A stretch of 64,000 nt of DNA from Emticicia sp. BO119 (GCF_013912375.1 NZ_JACETV010000009.1:186001-250000); one strand, 5' to 3'; positions 9,137 to 18,926 are shown, counted from the first letter of the stretch. Numbers and translations: made by a program. The notes: generated from the sequence alone by a model not told the origin.

Positions 9137-10519
9137 TCACAATAACTGTGCTAATCTACCTGTTGCAAAATCTATTCCTATAATAGATTTCGCAACTTTA
9201 GTTTGAAGCGAGATTAGTTTTTGTTGCGCATCGAAAAGCTTATTTTCACGGCTATTTACCAAAAAAAGAGTGCTTTCACCATTAATAAATTTGGTAAGTT
9301 CTCCCTGATATAGGCGTTGATAATTAGCAACTGTTTGTTGGTAAATTTCAAATTGCCGTTTAAGTTGTACAGCATCGTTAAAATACTTATTTACTTTATT
9401 CTGTAACTCTGTAAACAGGATACGATTCTCCCATGTCTGTTGAGTTATCTTAAGATTAGCTTTGCGATATTCAGCTCGTGCTTCACGTAAAAATAATGGA
9501 ATACCAATAGTAAAACCCCATTTATAATTATTTTGAAAAAGATTCGGCTCATTAAAAAAAGTGTAATCTTTATTCAGCATATTATAGTTAAGATTAAAAG
9601 TTGGCAACAGGCTCTGAAATTTGAGTTGTTTTTCTATTGACAGAACATTACTTTTTATCTGTGCCTGTTCCAGTTTGGGGTGTGTGATAAGTTTATTGAG
9701 ATAATCGCTTAATGGCATTAAGGGTTGATTAGGAGTATTGGCTTCTGGTTGCACCCCAACCGGTAATTGATAGGCCTGCTGGTTTTCAAGCCACAAGTAA
9801 TTACCCAACTCAAAACCGGCGTTGTTAAGAATCTGTATGGATTCTGCTTGAAGAAATTCGAAACTCTGTAATTGAGCTAATGTTTCAACTGTATCGATTG
9901 CCGGACGATCCCCAAGTTTTACACCATTTTTGATAAACTGATACCGCTCCTGGTTAATGCCTAACAGACTATCTGCAAGTTGCTTTTGAAAAAAAGCATT
10001 CTGCCATTCGTAGTATGCACTTGTTGCTTCATAGAGGAGGTCATTCAACATTAGTTGTTGTTCTTCTTCCGAATAAGCTATCATTTCCCGCGCTTGCTTA
10101 ACAACAGCCCTCCTTTTATCTATAAGTAACCCTTTACCTAATGTAACCTGAGCTCCTATAAAGCTACTTCTTCCTTTTGTAAGCTCAGTAGCAGTATATT
10201 GTCCTTGATTATTTTCAGTACCGGCCTTAAAATCTATTCCATACCAGGTAGGTATTTTGAGTTCTGAATTTAAATAACTATAGTACTGTTTCCCCCCAAA
10301 TATTTTTTCATTTTTATTAAAGTAAACTGAGGGGTCAAATGCCCCTTGTGCACTTTGAAGTTCAGCTTTGGCTATATCAGTTTTTAGGTAGGCCTGCTTT
10401 GCGACTGGATGATATTTTTTGACAATACTGATAAATTCTGAGTAAATCAGTTTTTCCTGAGCCAAACAATACGGGCTACAACTTAGAAAAGTGATTATAA
10501 AAAATAATATCTTTTGCAT
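9137..10519 (-). CDS. TolC-family outer membrane efflux protein
   Basis: A 460-aa protein with a signal peptide (ending near CLAQ, residue 21) and the helical coiled pattern of two OEP repeats typical of TolC. It would form the outer membrane channel of a tripartite exporter. It is the last gene of a minus-strand operon that starts with the ABC protein and the HlyD-like adaptor. Length is normal for Bacteroidota TolC proteins. Confidence 0.85.
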   Translation of the reverse strand: MQKILFFIITFLSCSPYCLAQEKLIYSEFISIVKKYHPVAKQAYLKTDIAKAELQSAQGAFDPSVYFNKNEKIFGGKQYYSYLNSELKIPTWYGIDFKAGTENNQGQYTATELTKGRSSFIGAQVTLGKGLLIDKRRAVVKQAREMIAYSEEEQQLMLNDLLYEATSAYYEWQNAFFQKQLADSLLGINQERYQFIKNGVKLGDRPAIDTVETLAQLQSFEFLQAESIQILNNAGFELGNYLWLENQQAYQLPVGVQPEANTPNQPLMPLSDYLNKLITHPKLEQAQIKSNVLSIEKQLKFQSLLPTFNLNYNMLNKDYTFFNEPNLFQNNYKWGFTIGIPLFLREARAEYRKANLKITQQTWENRILFTELQNKVNKYFNDAVQLKRQFEIYQQTVANYQRLYQGELTKFINGESTLFLVNSRENKLFDAQQKLISLQTKVAKSIIGIDFATGRLAQLL

Positions 10520-10613
10520 TTTTCTATTAATATTCTCGATTCAAGCCAAAAGGTAAGAAAACCTCTCTGCTTTTGCTCATTCAAATCATTATTTGACATC
10601 GAAGGAAATTAGT

Positions 10614-11975
10614 TTAATTTATTACCTGTTTTTTACCAGATTTACCTGAATTAGGCTCCTGATAATATTCGGGTGGAAAACCATTAATATTACGCCAGAC
10701 TTCATAGCCCAACGGAACATCTTTTAATAAAATAAAAGTATCGGTAGCTGTGCCGAGTCTCAGAACTTGTGGCCATGGCCGTTCATTAGGATCTGGTTTT
10801 ACCAATACTCTGAAATTACCACTGGCCGCATCTATATTGTTAGAAATAGCGGTAATAACTCCTCTGAAAGTCCCATATGACTGCGTTGGCCAACCACTGA
10901 AAACAATAGCTGGAAAACCATCAAAAATCACATTAACCTTTCTACCAGGTTGTAACAAGGTAATATCAAGTGGTTTTACAAAAATCTCAATAGCCATATC
11001 AGTTTGATCTGGTACAACCTGTACCAACTCCTCCCCCTCTTTTACAATCTCTCCAATACCAGCTTTGTTTGCTCGGGTTATTTGTCCGGTTTGAGGAGCA
11101 ATTACATAATACAACTCATTCCGTAGTTTATAACTACTATATTGATTTTGGAGCTTGGCAATGTCTGCATCACCACTTGCTACCTGAGAAAGTGATTGAT
11201 AGCGCTCTCCTCGACTTTTAGAGATTTTCTCAATATATTCCTGATTAACAGCATTAAGCTCCAATGAAAGATTAATTAAATCTTGTTTTGAGTTCATGAA
11301 TTTGATTTCATTACCCGTACGTTTGGCTAACGCATTCTGGAATGTCTGATTTCGCTGTTCAAATTGTGTGAGTGATACTAAACCTTGTTCATAAAGCTGT
11401 TTCTGTCGTTTCAATTGTTCATTAGCAATTGAGAAATCATTTCTTGCTGCGAGCATATCCATACTATCCGCTTGTATTTTAGCTTTAGTCTGAGATATTT
11501 TATTGTTTATCTGAGCTACTTTCAATCGCTGTGCCTCTTCCATTGCCCTTATTTGTTCATTAGTAGTGTTAGCTTTGCTCAGATAATTTTCGTTAGCAAT
11601 TTCTTTGGCATTAATCTGCTGACGAGTACGGTCAATTAGATTCGGGTCAAGGTATTCAACCTTGACCTCATGAAGATAAGCAATGGTATCTCCTTTTTTT
11701 ATCAAGTCTCCTTCTTTTACATACCATTTCATTACTCGTCCGGTAATTGCGCTGTAAACCCCTTGCTGTCTCTGTTCCTGACGAAGAGTTGTAACTTTCC
11801 CCCTGCTCTTAATATTTTGAGTCCAAGGCAAAAAGGCAGCAAAAACCATTAAACCTAACAATGAATATGCCCAGTACTTTACTTTACTTTGCCGATTAAT
11901 AAAATAAATATCCCTGAACGATTTGGGCTGTTTAGTTAAATCTTCCTGTTCAAAAACTGTATCAATATATTTCAT
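10614..11975 (-). CDS. HlyD-family periplasmic adaptor
   Basis: 453 aa, with one N-terminal membrane anchor (about residues 33-52, YWAYSLLGLMVFAAF), a biotinyl-lipoyl-like half-motif (GRVMKWYVKEGDLIKKGDTIAY), a long coiled coil (about 120-265) and the second lipoyl half and beta-barrel (YYVIAPQTGQITRANKAGIGEIVKEGEEL). It would link the inner-membrane ABC protein to the TolC partner downstream. The order ABC-HlyD-TolC is that of a type I secretion or efflux operon. No substrate gene is recognisable nearby. Confidence 0.87.
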   Translation of the reverse strand: MKYIDTVFEQEDLTKQPKSFRDIYFINRQSKVKYWAYSLLGLMVFAAFLPWTQNIKSRGKVTTLRQEQRQQGVYSAITGRVMKWYVKEGDLIKKGDTIAYLHEVKVEYLDPNLIDRTRQQINAKEIANENYLSKANTTNEQIRAMEEAQRLKVAQINNKISQTKAKIQADSMDMLAARNDFSIANEQLKRQKQLYEQGLVSLTQFEQRNQTFQNALAKRTGNEIKFMNSKQDLINLSLELNAVNQEYIEKISKSRGERYQSLSQVASGDADIAKLQNQYSSYKLRNELYYVIAPQTGQITRANKAGIGEIVKEGEELVQVVPDQTDMAIEIFVKPLDITLLQPGRKVNVIFDGFPAIVFSGWPTQSYGTFRGVITAISNNIDAASGNFRVLVKPDPNERPWPQVLRLGTATDTFILLKDVPLGYEVWRNINGFPPEYYQEPNSGKSGKKQVIN

Positions 11976-12119
11976 AACTGTTTCTTAATTTTGAGAATTC
12001 CACACCTGAAAATTAACTGCAAATTGATTTGCACAAAAAATGAAACCTACAAAGTATGTTTACAATCAGGCTAAATGCATAAGACTTTTAATTTATTTAT
12101 CGAAAAGCCATAGATTCGA

Positions 12120-13763
12120 TTAAGACGATTTTACATCAATAATTTTGCTGAAATATTCCTGGATTCCTTCTTGCTCTGATGCAACTATTACAGTTATTGG
12201 TAAGCCGATGATATATTCAGCAACTTTCTTGCGTTTGGCTTTATTAAGATTTTTAAATGGTTCGTCGAGTATCATTAGCTGACAAGGCTGAACAAAAGTG
12301 CGAAGTAATAAAATTTCCTGGACAAGATGTGAAGGCAATTTAGCACCTTTAGTAAACAGGAGTGTGGAAAAGCCCTTTTCAAATTCTTCAATAAATCCTG
12401 TAAAACCTAACTCTTTTATTAGATGATTTGTAGTTTCGGGCTTCACATCAGGATTTCCAATCGTAATGTTTTCCCAAAGCGTCCCGTTAAAGATTTCATT
12501 CTGTCCGCTCAGGTAGTTAACATTTTTACGAAAACTCTGCATTTCATAATTATCAACAGGAATATCATTAATCAAAATACTTCCGGTATGTTCTGATAAA
12601 TTATTACTAATAAGTTTCAGAATCGTACTTGTTCCTATGCCTGAAACTGTTTTATTTAAGAGTATTTTTTCTCTTGGCTCTACTCTAAAAGATATTCCAT
12701 TGAGTAACTGATTATTAACCGTATAGGAGAAATTAACTTTCTTGAATTCTACACTTAACGGAATTTTTGCATTTAAAATAAGACTGCCGTTAGACTCAGT
12801 AGGCGTTTGTAATACTTTATTCAGTTTCTCAACTGCGGTTAATACATCATATACAATATCAATGCTTGTGATAAGTTTTTCTACCGACGCCATGATGGCT
12901 ATTATCACGATTTCAGCAGCAATAAACTGCCCTATATTAATTAAATTATTAAGCAGGAGCAAACAACCAATAATCAGCATTGCGGCTGTAAGAACTACCT
13001 TAAATACCACAAGACTCCAGTATTGTGTGGTCAGGATACCGAAGTGGTGTGTCCTGTTTTGCAAGTATCCTTGCGTATATTCATCTGTCTTCTGGATATT
13101 GAGTTTTGTGTATTCAAAGTTTTTAAACGTATTCTGGGTCCGGCTTATTTCCTGAAGCCATGCAGCCACTTTGTATTTGAAATCACTCTCTTTTAAGCTG
13201 GTTTCGAGCCCCCTTTCAGAACTTAATCTAAATATCAGATAAACAATTAAAAGAAGTAAAGCGCCAAAGGCAATAAAAATAGAATGATAAAATGACAATA
13301 GCAAAATACCAAAAAGTATCTGTATAAAAGCCGTTGGAACATCAAGCAATAATTTAGATAAACCTTTTTGCAAGTTTATTGTATCGAAAAAACGATTCGT
13401 TAATTCTGGCAAATAATATCCCTCAGTGGCTTCAGGACGAATTTTAGGCAGAGTATCTGAATAGGCAAAAGCATAGCGCACAAATATTTTTTGCTGAATC
13501 TTTTCGCTGAGCTTCATTTGATTAATCTGCAAAAAACCAACGAAGAAAACACTGATAATGACCAAGCAGATTAGCACCACCAAAGATGTGGAAGCAGTAT
13601 TATACATTACAAAATTTATGATTGACTGGATACCCAAAGGCAATACTAATTGGATTATACCAGAAAGAATGGCATAGAAATAAAGAGAGCTAATATCTTG
13701 TTTATCAAGTTTTAGCAGGTTAATAATTCTTATAAAAGGGTGGATAGGATTAGTATCAGCCAT
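12120..13763 (-). CDS. ABC transporter transmembrane/ATP-binding protein with degenerate ATPase site
   Basis: 547 aa: an ABC exporter transmembrane domain (about 1-310) followed by a nucleotide-binding domain (about 325-545). The NBD is unusual. The P-loop reads SGIGTSTIL, so the catalytic Walker A lysine is Thr (codon ACA). The LSGGQ signature is replaced by LPSHLVQ. The switch histidine is Ser in VIVASEQEG. Walker B (LMILDEP) is kept. The start ATG is at 13763. It heads the operon with HlyD and TolC and is divergent from a TetR gene. It may bind but not efficiently hydrolyse ATP. Confidence 0.85.
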   Translation of the reverse strand: MADTNPIHPFIRIINLLKLDKQDISSLYFYAILSGIIQLVLPLGIQSIINFVMYNTASTSLVVLICLVIISVFFVGFLQINQMKLSEKIQQKIFVRYAFAYSDTLPKIRPEATEGYYLPELTNRFFDTINLQKGLSKLLLDVPTAFIQILFGILLLSFYHSIFIAFGALLLLIVYLIFRLSSERGLETSLKESDFKYKVAAWLQEISRTQNTFKNFEYTKLNIQKTDEYTQGYLQNRTHHFGILTTQYWSLVVFKVVLTAAMLIIGCLLLLNNLINIGQFIAAEIVIIAIMASVEKLITSIDIVYDVLTAVEKLNKVLQTPTESNGSLILNAKIPLSVEFKKVNFSYTVNNQLLNGISFRVEPREKILLNKTVSGIGTSTILKLISNNLSEHTGSILINDIPVDNYEMQSFRKNVNYLSGQNEIFNGTLWENITIGNPDVKPETTNHLIKELGFTGFIEEFEKGFSTLLFTKGAKLPSHLVQEILLLRTFVQPCQLMILDEPFKNLNKAKRKKVAEYIIGLPITVIVASEQEGIQEYFSKIIDVKSS

Positions 13764-13815
13764 ATGATTTCAATAATTTTCACAAAGGTAAGAAAAATTC
13801 TTAAATGATAGTAAC

Positions 13816-13877
13816 ACTATTATAGTAAAGTTTAATACTATTAATTATTGTATAATCACTATTAATTATTAATTTTG
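13816..13877. promoter_or_regulatory. Three 21-bp-phased repeats plus TetR-gene -7 element
   Basis: ACTATTA occurs at 13816, 13837 and 13858, exactly 21 bases apart. The last two copies extend to the 13-mer ACTATTAATTATT. The first copy is a small palindrome, ACTATTATAGT (13816-13826). A -7-like TAATTTTG lies at 13870-13877, just after the third repeat, reading toward the TetR gene. Phasing by two helical turns suggests an operator for the adjacent regulator controlling both directions. Confidence 0.55.
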
Positions 13878-13893
13878 TTTAAAATTTTTCAAT

Positions 13894-14568
13894 ATGGAAT
13901 ATCAGTTAAATTTTAGAGTAAATAACAATATATATATTCGGGATCCAGAAAGTAGTGAATTAGGAAAAGAAATTGTAAGGAAGGCGATTGAATTAATTTA
14001 TGAAATTGGTTACGAACATTTTACTTTTAAAAAACTTGCCACAGAGGTTGGTACAACCGAAGCAAGCATTTACAGATATTTTAAAAATAAGCACTTTCTA
14101 TTAGTTTATATTTTGAATTGGTACTGGAGTTATCTGGAATTTCTGGTAATGTTCCAATTAAAAAATATAAATGACCCTCAACTTAAAATAAGGAAGGTAA
14201 TAGAACTACTTACCCGAGAGCTACCAACAGATTCTGGTCGAATAAAATATAATATTTCTTTTCTGAATCAGATTGTAATTACTGAAAGTAGTAAAGTGTA
14301 TCTTGTAAAAGAAATCAAGGAGATTAATCAGGCTGAAGTTTTTAAACAATTTAAAGACCTATGCAATACTATTTCAACTATTGTGTTGGAGCTAAACCCT
14401 CAATATCCATATCCACATTCCTTGAGCAGCACGCTCATAGAAACTTCTCATAATCAACAGTTTTTTAGCTCAAATTTAAAAAGACTCACAGATGTAAAAA
14501 CTAATGAAGACGTTTCAGGATATGTTGCTGCATATCTTGAAGATCTGGTTTTTCGAGTGTTGAAATAA
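13894..14568 (+). CDS. TetR/AcrR-family transcriptional regulator
   Basis: 224 aa with an N-terminal helix-turn-helix: GKEIVRKAIELIYEIGYEHFTFKKLA followed by TTEASIYRYFKNKHFLL (about residues 25-68). The C-terminal ligand domain is not assignable. It is divergently oriented to the ABC/HlyD/TolC operon, with a 130-base spacer carrying a phased repeat array. It is therefore most likely the local repressor and probably autoregulated. Confidence 0.88.
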   Translation: MEYQLNFRVNNNIYIRDPESSELGKEIVRKAIELIYEIGYEHFTFKKLATEVGTTEASIYRYFKNKHFLLVYILNWYWSYLEFLVMFQLKNINDPQLKIRKVIELLTRELPTDSGRIKYNISFLNQIVITESSKVYLVKEIKEINQAEVFKQFKDLCNTISTIVLELNPQYPYPHSLSSTLIETSHNQQFFSSNLKRLTDVKTNEDVSGYVAAYLEDLVFRVLK

Positions 14569-14628
14569 ATATTGTGAGAATTAAATTTGAAAGTAAATTT
14601 AGAATTATTATTTCTGAATGAATAGATT

Positions 14629-15528
14629 TTAGAAATTCATAGTAAAGCTCACACCATATTGAGGCAATGATTTAAGCTCTCCCTCACCCAGATTCTGATA
14701 AACAGGGAGTTTATAGGAAACACCTACATTAAATCTGAGGTAATATAATTCAAGTCCGGAATTGGCCATTGCCGCAATACCTCCCGTCTGTGAATTTCGT
14801 TTTCCTTCTTTTAAATCCCGAAAACCATAATCCACTATAGCTCCAACATTCGGCATAACAGAAAAAGCTCCCCAGGCTTTGGAGTAAAAGGCAGTCATTG
14901 AACCATTCATTCGATTTCCAAAACGGTATTTATCATTGCTTCTGGTTGAGATTCTCCCGCCAATTTCTGTGTTTAAACCCCAGTTATGAAATTTAATCGT
15001 ATGAATGGCACTTAACAGGAAATCGGTACTACCTGTACCTAACTGAAAATTCGGGTTGATTTCATTTTCATACCCATACTCAAATTTTCCTGTAGCCAGT
15101 TTCACGCCGCCACCGATCATCAGACTTTGATAAAAATGGCTGGTATTGGTTGTATCCTGAAAAGTATTGAACACATTTATATGTGCAAGCACAATTGCAT
15201 CTCCAATCCCATTTTTCAAAGTCTCGGTCTTACTGTTTAACAATAGCTGATAATTGGAATTGTACGGAAGAAATGCCATTATTTGAAGATTTTTGACCGG
15301 GTAAAATCTCGCCCATAATTCGGCTGTTTGAAAAGTCTCACGGGTCTTTAGCAATATACTGTTAAGATGCGAATCATAACTACGATATCGATACCTTAGC
15401 CCAATAAATTGTGTACCTGCCCGAGGTGTAAGCCCAACGAAGGCACTCCCATTGGCGCAGCCACAAATATCACAGGCAAGGGTATCAAACTGGCTGATTA
15501 TCAACAATACAATGAATATTTTTTTCAT
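14629..15528 (-). CDS. Outer membrane beta-barrel protein with N-terminal CxxCxC motif
   Basis: 299 aa. The signal peptide is followed at once by ACDICGCANGS, a Cys cluster well suited to metal binding. The rest is a run of amphipathic strands ending in VSFTMNF, with a terminal aromatic typical of outer-membrane barrels. It is the last gene of the minus-strand MauG/MbnP cluster. No enzyme motif is seen. I infer a copper-related outer-membrane protein from the motif and the neighbours; the family name is unknown to me. Confidence 0.6.
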   Translation of the reverse strand: MKKIFIVLLIISQFDTLACDICGCANGSAFVGLTPRAGTQFIGLRYRYRSYDSHLNSILLKTRETFQTAELWARFYPVKNLQIMAFLPYNSNYQLLLNSKTETLKNGIGDAIVLAHINVFNTFQDTTNTSHFYQSLMIGGGVKLATGKFEYGYENEINPNFQLGTGSTDFLLSAIHTIKFHNWGLNTEIGGRISTRSNDKYRFGNRMNGSMTAFYSKAWGAFSVMPNVGAIVDYGFRDLKEGKRNSQTGGIAAMANSGLELYYLRFNVGVSYKLPVYQNLGEGELKSLPQYGVSFTMNF

Positions 15529-15643
15529 ATCTTTTATCTACAAATTCACTAATTTTAATCGCGTAATTGCTTGTTTTTCTATTTCCCAACACTGGAAGAC
15601 ATGACAATGAAAAAGTCATGATTAATATGAGCTTTTTTGCTGT

Positions 15644-15898
15644 TCATTTTTTTATATACTTTTCAGGTTCTTTATCAAATCTCTCTTTACAGGCTTTTCC
15701 GCAAAAACCATGTTGCTTTTCTTTATACAACCTTACAAAAGTTGTTCCTTTTTTTACTTTCATGCCACAAACAGGGTCTTTGCCGTCTTTCTCTAATGTT
15801 TTATTTTCTTTCTGCCCATTGCTTTTTGCAACAGGTTCCTGCGCATAAGTCAGATAGTAGAAAAAGTTAAAAGCGAACAAAACAAGGTAATTTTTCAT
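15644..15898 (-). CDS. Secreted YHS-domain protein
   Basis: 84 aa with a signal peptide (to TYAQ, about residue 20) and a YHS domain: KDPVCGMKVKKGTTFV and HGFCGKACKERFDKEPEKY (about 42-83). The Cys residues of YHS domains bind metals, often copper, silver or lead. It follows the diheme peroxidase gene directly and overlaps its stop, so the two are probably translated together. Confidence 0.85.
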   Translation of the reverse strand: MKNYLVLFAFNFFYYLTYAQEPVAKSNGQKENKTLEKDGKDPVCGMKVKKGTTFVRLYKEKQHGFCGKACKERFDKEPEKYIKK

Positions 15899-17397
15899 TA
15901 TTTTAAAGTTTTAGTTTGTATATCATTACAATTTGCACTGATTGAAGCATCATTGGGCGAATCACTCAGCCATTTGGTATCTGATTTTAAACATTCATTG
16001 AAATAAAGCACTTTATCATTGACTTTAAATGAAGCAATCAGAATATAGAAATGCGCTGAAAGTTCATCAAAATAATCTAATTGGTGTGCAAAAAAATTCT
16101 CTCCTTCAATAATGCGCCTGGCATCAATAAAGAGCTTCTGCTGATAATTCTCAAAGAATCCATTTGGTTCCGTATCTGTGATACGAATCCTGTTGAGCGT
16201 TTTAATAAAGGTTCTTGCCAAGTCTGCCACCTGCAAACTGTTTTTTATCTCAATTGCCGATTTAATAGCCAGATACAAATCAATGCTCTTATTGAATAAT
16301 GCTCTTGTTGCTACATCCGTTATCCTGAAATTCCTCAGTTCCGCGTCAATATTTTTCCTCGGAATTTCATTGACAAGGGTACTTTCTGAAAATGATAAAT
16401 TTTGTATAAAATTTTCATCATCAAGTGTTTTCAGAAAAGCAATAATCTTTTGTTGTTCATCGGTATTAAGGAAAATCCCAGCTTTGCCGTTGTTCTCAAG
16501 TTTAGCATCTAACGAAGGTGATTTTACAACTTTAGAGGAATAATGTTCCAGTACTTCCTCTAAGGTCGTAAATCTGCCATCGTGCATATACGGTGCCGAA
16601 TAGGTCAGATTCCGAAGTGTTGGCACTTTAAATTTATATTTATCAGTTTCACGCTTTGTTATCTCAAAGCGACCTTTGTCATCATCACTCATGATTAATC
16701 CATTATTTCTGAATGAGAAATCAGTAAATAGCTCTCCCGAGTGACATGATGCACATTTTTGCTTAAATAAATTCAGCCCCTCTGATTCAGCCTCTGAAAA
16801 CTTAACTCCTTCATTCCTGCTATAGTGGTCATACTTACTGTTAGCTGAAACCATTGTTATCATAAATTGCGAAAGAGCTTTTAACAGTCTTTCCGAATTG
16901 ATTTCACCACTACCAAATGCTTTCTCAAACATGTCGGGGTAGAGTGTGGAGGTGCGAAGCTTTTCGAGTATGTTTTCAAAAGATTCATCCATTTCTGCCG
17001 GATTGGTAATTGGTGATACCGCAAAAGAATCCAGTTGAGTTACACTCCCATCCCAACCAAAACTACTCGACCACGCAAGATTGAACAATGGCATAGCATT
17101 TCGTTTGCTTAGCCTGTCATTAACACCATGGCTCAACATGTGGCCATGTTGTGTAAATCCGGCTGATTGCTGATGACAGCTACCACAACTGATGGTATTA
17201 TAAGACGAAAGAAGCGCATCATAAAATAAGGTTTTACCCAAATCTACTCCTGCTTTAGTAATTGGATTACCTTCAAAATGATAACCGGGTCCAGGGAAAT
17301 TGGAAGGCACGGAAAAAAGTGCAGGCTCCTGAATGCTCTTGATTGATAAAAAAGCAATTCCCATTGACACAACTCCTATTTTAATCCTAACTTTCAT
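15898..17397 (-). CDS. MauG/cytochrome-c peroxidase-type diheme protein with DUF3347-like tail
   Basis: 499 aa. The first 335 residues are a diheme MauG/MbnH-type enzyme. Heme 1 is SCGSCHQQSAGF and heme 2 is CASCHSGELFTDFSFRNNG, followed by KVPTLRNLTYSAPYMHDGRF. The family is usually 330-380 aa. Here about 150 helical residues follow, with the pattern YLAIKSA...FIDARRI...LSAHFYILIASFK...LYFNECLKS..KWLS. This resembles DUF3347, as also found in the 44.5 kb gene. It has an N-terminal signal or anchor. It is a close paralogue of the next upstream gene, 16 bases away. Confidence 0.8.
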   Translation of the reverse strand: MKVRIKIGVVSMGIAFLSIKSIQEPALFSVPSNFPGPGYHFEGNPITKAGVDLGKTLFYDALLSSYNTISCGSCHQQSAGFTQHGHMLSHGVNDRLSKRNAMPLFNLAWSSSFGWDGSVTQLDSFAVSPITNPAEMDESFENILEKLRTSTLYPDMFEKAFGSGEINSERLLKALSQFMITMVSANSKYDHYSRNEGVKFSEAESEGLNLFKQKCASCHSGELFTDFSFRNNGLIMSDDDKGRFEITKRETDKYKFKVPTLRNLTYSAPYMHDGRFTTLEEVLEHYSSKVVKSPSLDAKLENNGKAGIFLNTDEQQKIIAFLKTLDDENFIQNLSFSESTLVNEIPRKNIDAELRNFRITDVATRALFNKSIDLYLAIKSAIEIKNSLQVADLARTFIKTLNRIRITDTEPNGFFENYQQKLFIDARRIIEGENFFAHQLDYFDELSAHFYILIASFKVNDKVLYFNECLKSDTKWLSDSPNDASISANCNDIQTKTLK

Positions 17398-17413
17398 TTA
17401 GGTAAATTAACTA

Positions 17414-18919
17414 TTACTTGGTTAAGATTTTTGTTTGTATTTCTTTACAATTTTTTACAACAAACAGATCCGTCGGAATATCACTTAGCCAATCCATTGC
17501 TGATTCCTGACATTGATTGAAATATAAAGTCTGCTCATAAGCTTTGAATGAGGCAATGAGAATATATAAATGATCTGACAAGTCCTTAAAATGATCCAGT
17601 TGATGGTCCGTAGATTGCTCACCTTCAAAAATATGTTCAGCATCAAAAAATAATTTGTCCTGATATTTTCTAAAAAACTCTTTCTGTGATACTTCTTGAA
17701 TATTCATTTTAGCTAATACCTTCATCAGTTTTTTAGCTTCATTGCCGGCAACTTTGCTTTTGTTAGCCTGAATGGCAGATTTGATTTTCAGATATGACTC
17801 CACACATTGGTTCAACAATTCTCTTTGGGTTTTATCTGTAATTTTAAAATTCATCAAATCATCGTTAATATTCTTAGCAAGAATGGGATTAAGAAGAGAG
17901 CCTTCAGAAAAAATTGGATTTTTCACAAAATCCTCATCATCCAATGTTTTCAGAAATACCATGATTTTTTGTTTTTCATCTGGTGTCAACGCTATACCCA
18001 ATCTGCCATCCTTATTCAACGCCTTATCAAGAAAATCTGTCTTTTCAACTTTTGAATCATAGTGTTCCAACACTTCTTCTAAGGTTGTAAATCTGCCATC
18101 GTGCATGTAAGGAGCGGTATAAGACAGATTCCTGAGACTGGGCACCTTGAATTTAAACTTGTCGTTTTCATTCTGATTAACCTCAAACTGTCCAAAGTCA
18201 TTTTCAGTCAAATGTGTCAAACCATTATTCCGGAATGAAAAATCAGTAAATAGCTCGCCTGAGTGGCAGGAGGCGCACTTCTTTTTGAAAAGTTCCATGC
18301 CCTCCAGTTCTGTTTTGGTAAATTCTATACCTTCGTAGCGCATATAATGGTCATATCTGGAGTTGGCAGAGACCATTGTCAGCATAAATTGAGAAAGTGC
18401 CTTCAGAAACCTTTCTGTGTTGATTTCTTCCGTACCAAAGGCACTTTTAAATAAAGCAGGATATTGTGGCGAACTACGGAGTTTTTCAAGAACATTGGCC
18501 AAAGACTCATTCATTTCAACCGGATTGGTAATGGGCGAAACGGCAAAGAAATCCAGATCATGGACACCCCCATCCCAACCAAAACTGCCAGACCATGCAA
18601 GATTAAACAAAGGCATTGAATTGCGCTTTGTAAGCTGGTCATTTACTCCATGGCTCAAAACGTGCCCATGCTGTGTAAACCCGGCAGATTGTTGGTGACA
18701 GCTACCACAACTGACTGTATTATCTGATGAAATGATGGAATCATAAAACAAAGTCTTGCCCAATTCTACTCCTGCCCTGCTTAGTGGATTACTGTCGAAA
18801 TGATAAGTTGGTCTGGGAAAATTAGTTGGAACAGAAAAGAGCTCAGGCCCGGTGATGCTTTTAAATGATAGAAAAGCAACTCCTGATAATAATAAAAATA
18901 TTTTAGTCTCTTTTCTCAT
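17414..18919 (-). CDS. MauG/cytochrome-c peroxidase-type diheme protein with DUF3347-like tail (paralogue)
   Basis: 501 aa, nearly collinear with its downstream neighbour, so a tandem duplication is likely. CxxCH motifs are SCGSCHQQSAGF and CASCHSGELF, and the KVPSLRNLSYTAPYMHDGRF segment is conserved. The C-terminal extension (about 345-500) again shows YLKIKSA, FFDAEHI, FKDLSDHLYILIASFK, LYFNQCQE and WLS, a DUF3347-like pattern. It should be periplasmic. It sits immediately downstream of an MbnP gene, so it is the probable partner that oxidises or matures MbnP. Confidence 0.8.
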   Translation of the reverse strand: MRKETKIFLLLSGVAFLSFKSITGPELFSVPTNFPRPTYHFDSNPLSRAGVELGKTLFYDSIISSDNTVSCGSCHQQSAGFTQHGHVLSHGVNDQLTKRNSMPLFNLAWSGSFGWDGGVHDLDFFAVSPITNPVEMNESLANVLEKLRSSPQYPALFKSAFGTEEINTERFLKALSQFMLTMVSANSRYDHYMRYEGIEFTKTELEGMELFKKKCASCHSGELFTDFSFRNNGLTHLTENDFGQFEVNQNENDKFKFKVPSLRNLSYTAPYMHDGRFTTLEEVLEHYDSKVEKTDFLDKALNKDGRLGIALTPDEKQKIMVFLKTLDDEDFVKNPIFSEGSLLNPILAKNINDDLMNFKITDKTQRELLNQCVESYLKIKSAIQANKSKVAGNEAKKLMKVLAKMNIQEVSQKEFFRKYQDKLFFDAEHIFEGEQSTDHQLDHFKDLSDHLYILIASFKAYEQTLYFNQCQESAMDWLSDIPTDLFVVKNCKEIQTKILTK

Positions 18920-18926
18920 GCCTGTT

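Noticed and set aside
13816-13870. A small CRISPR array
   Set aside because: Only three short, A+T-rich repeats at a 21-bp period with no spacers and no cas genes; operator sites explain it better.
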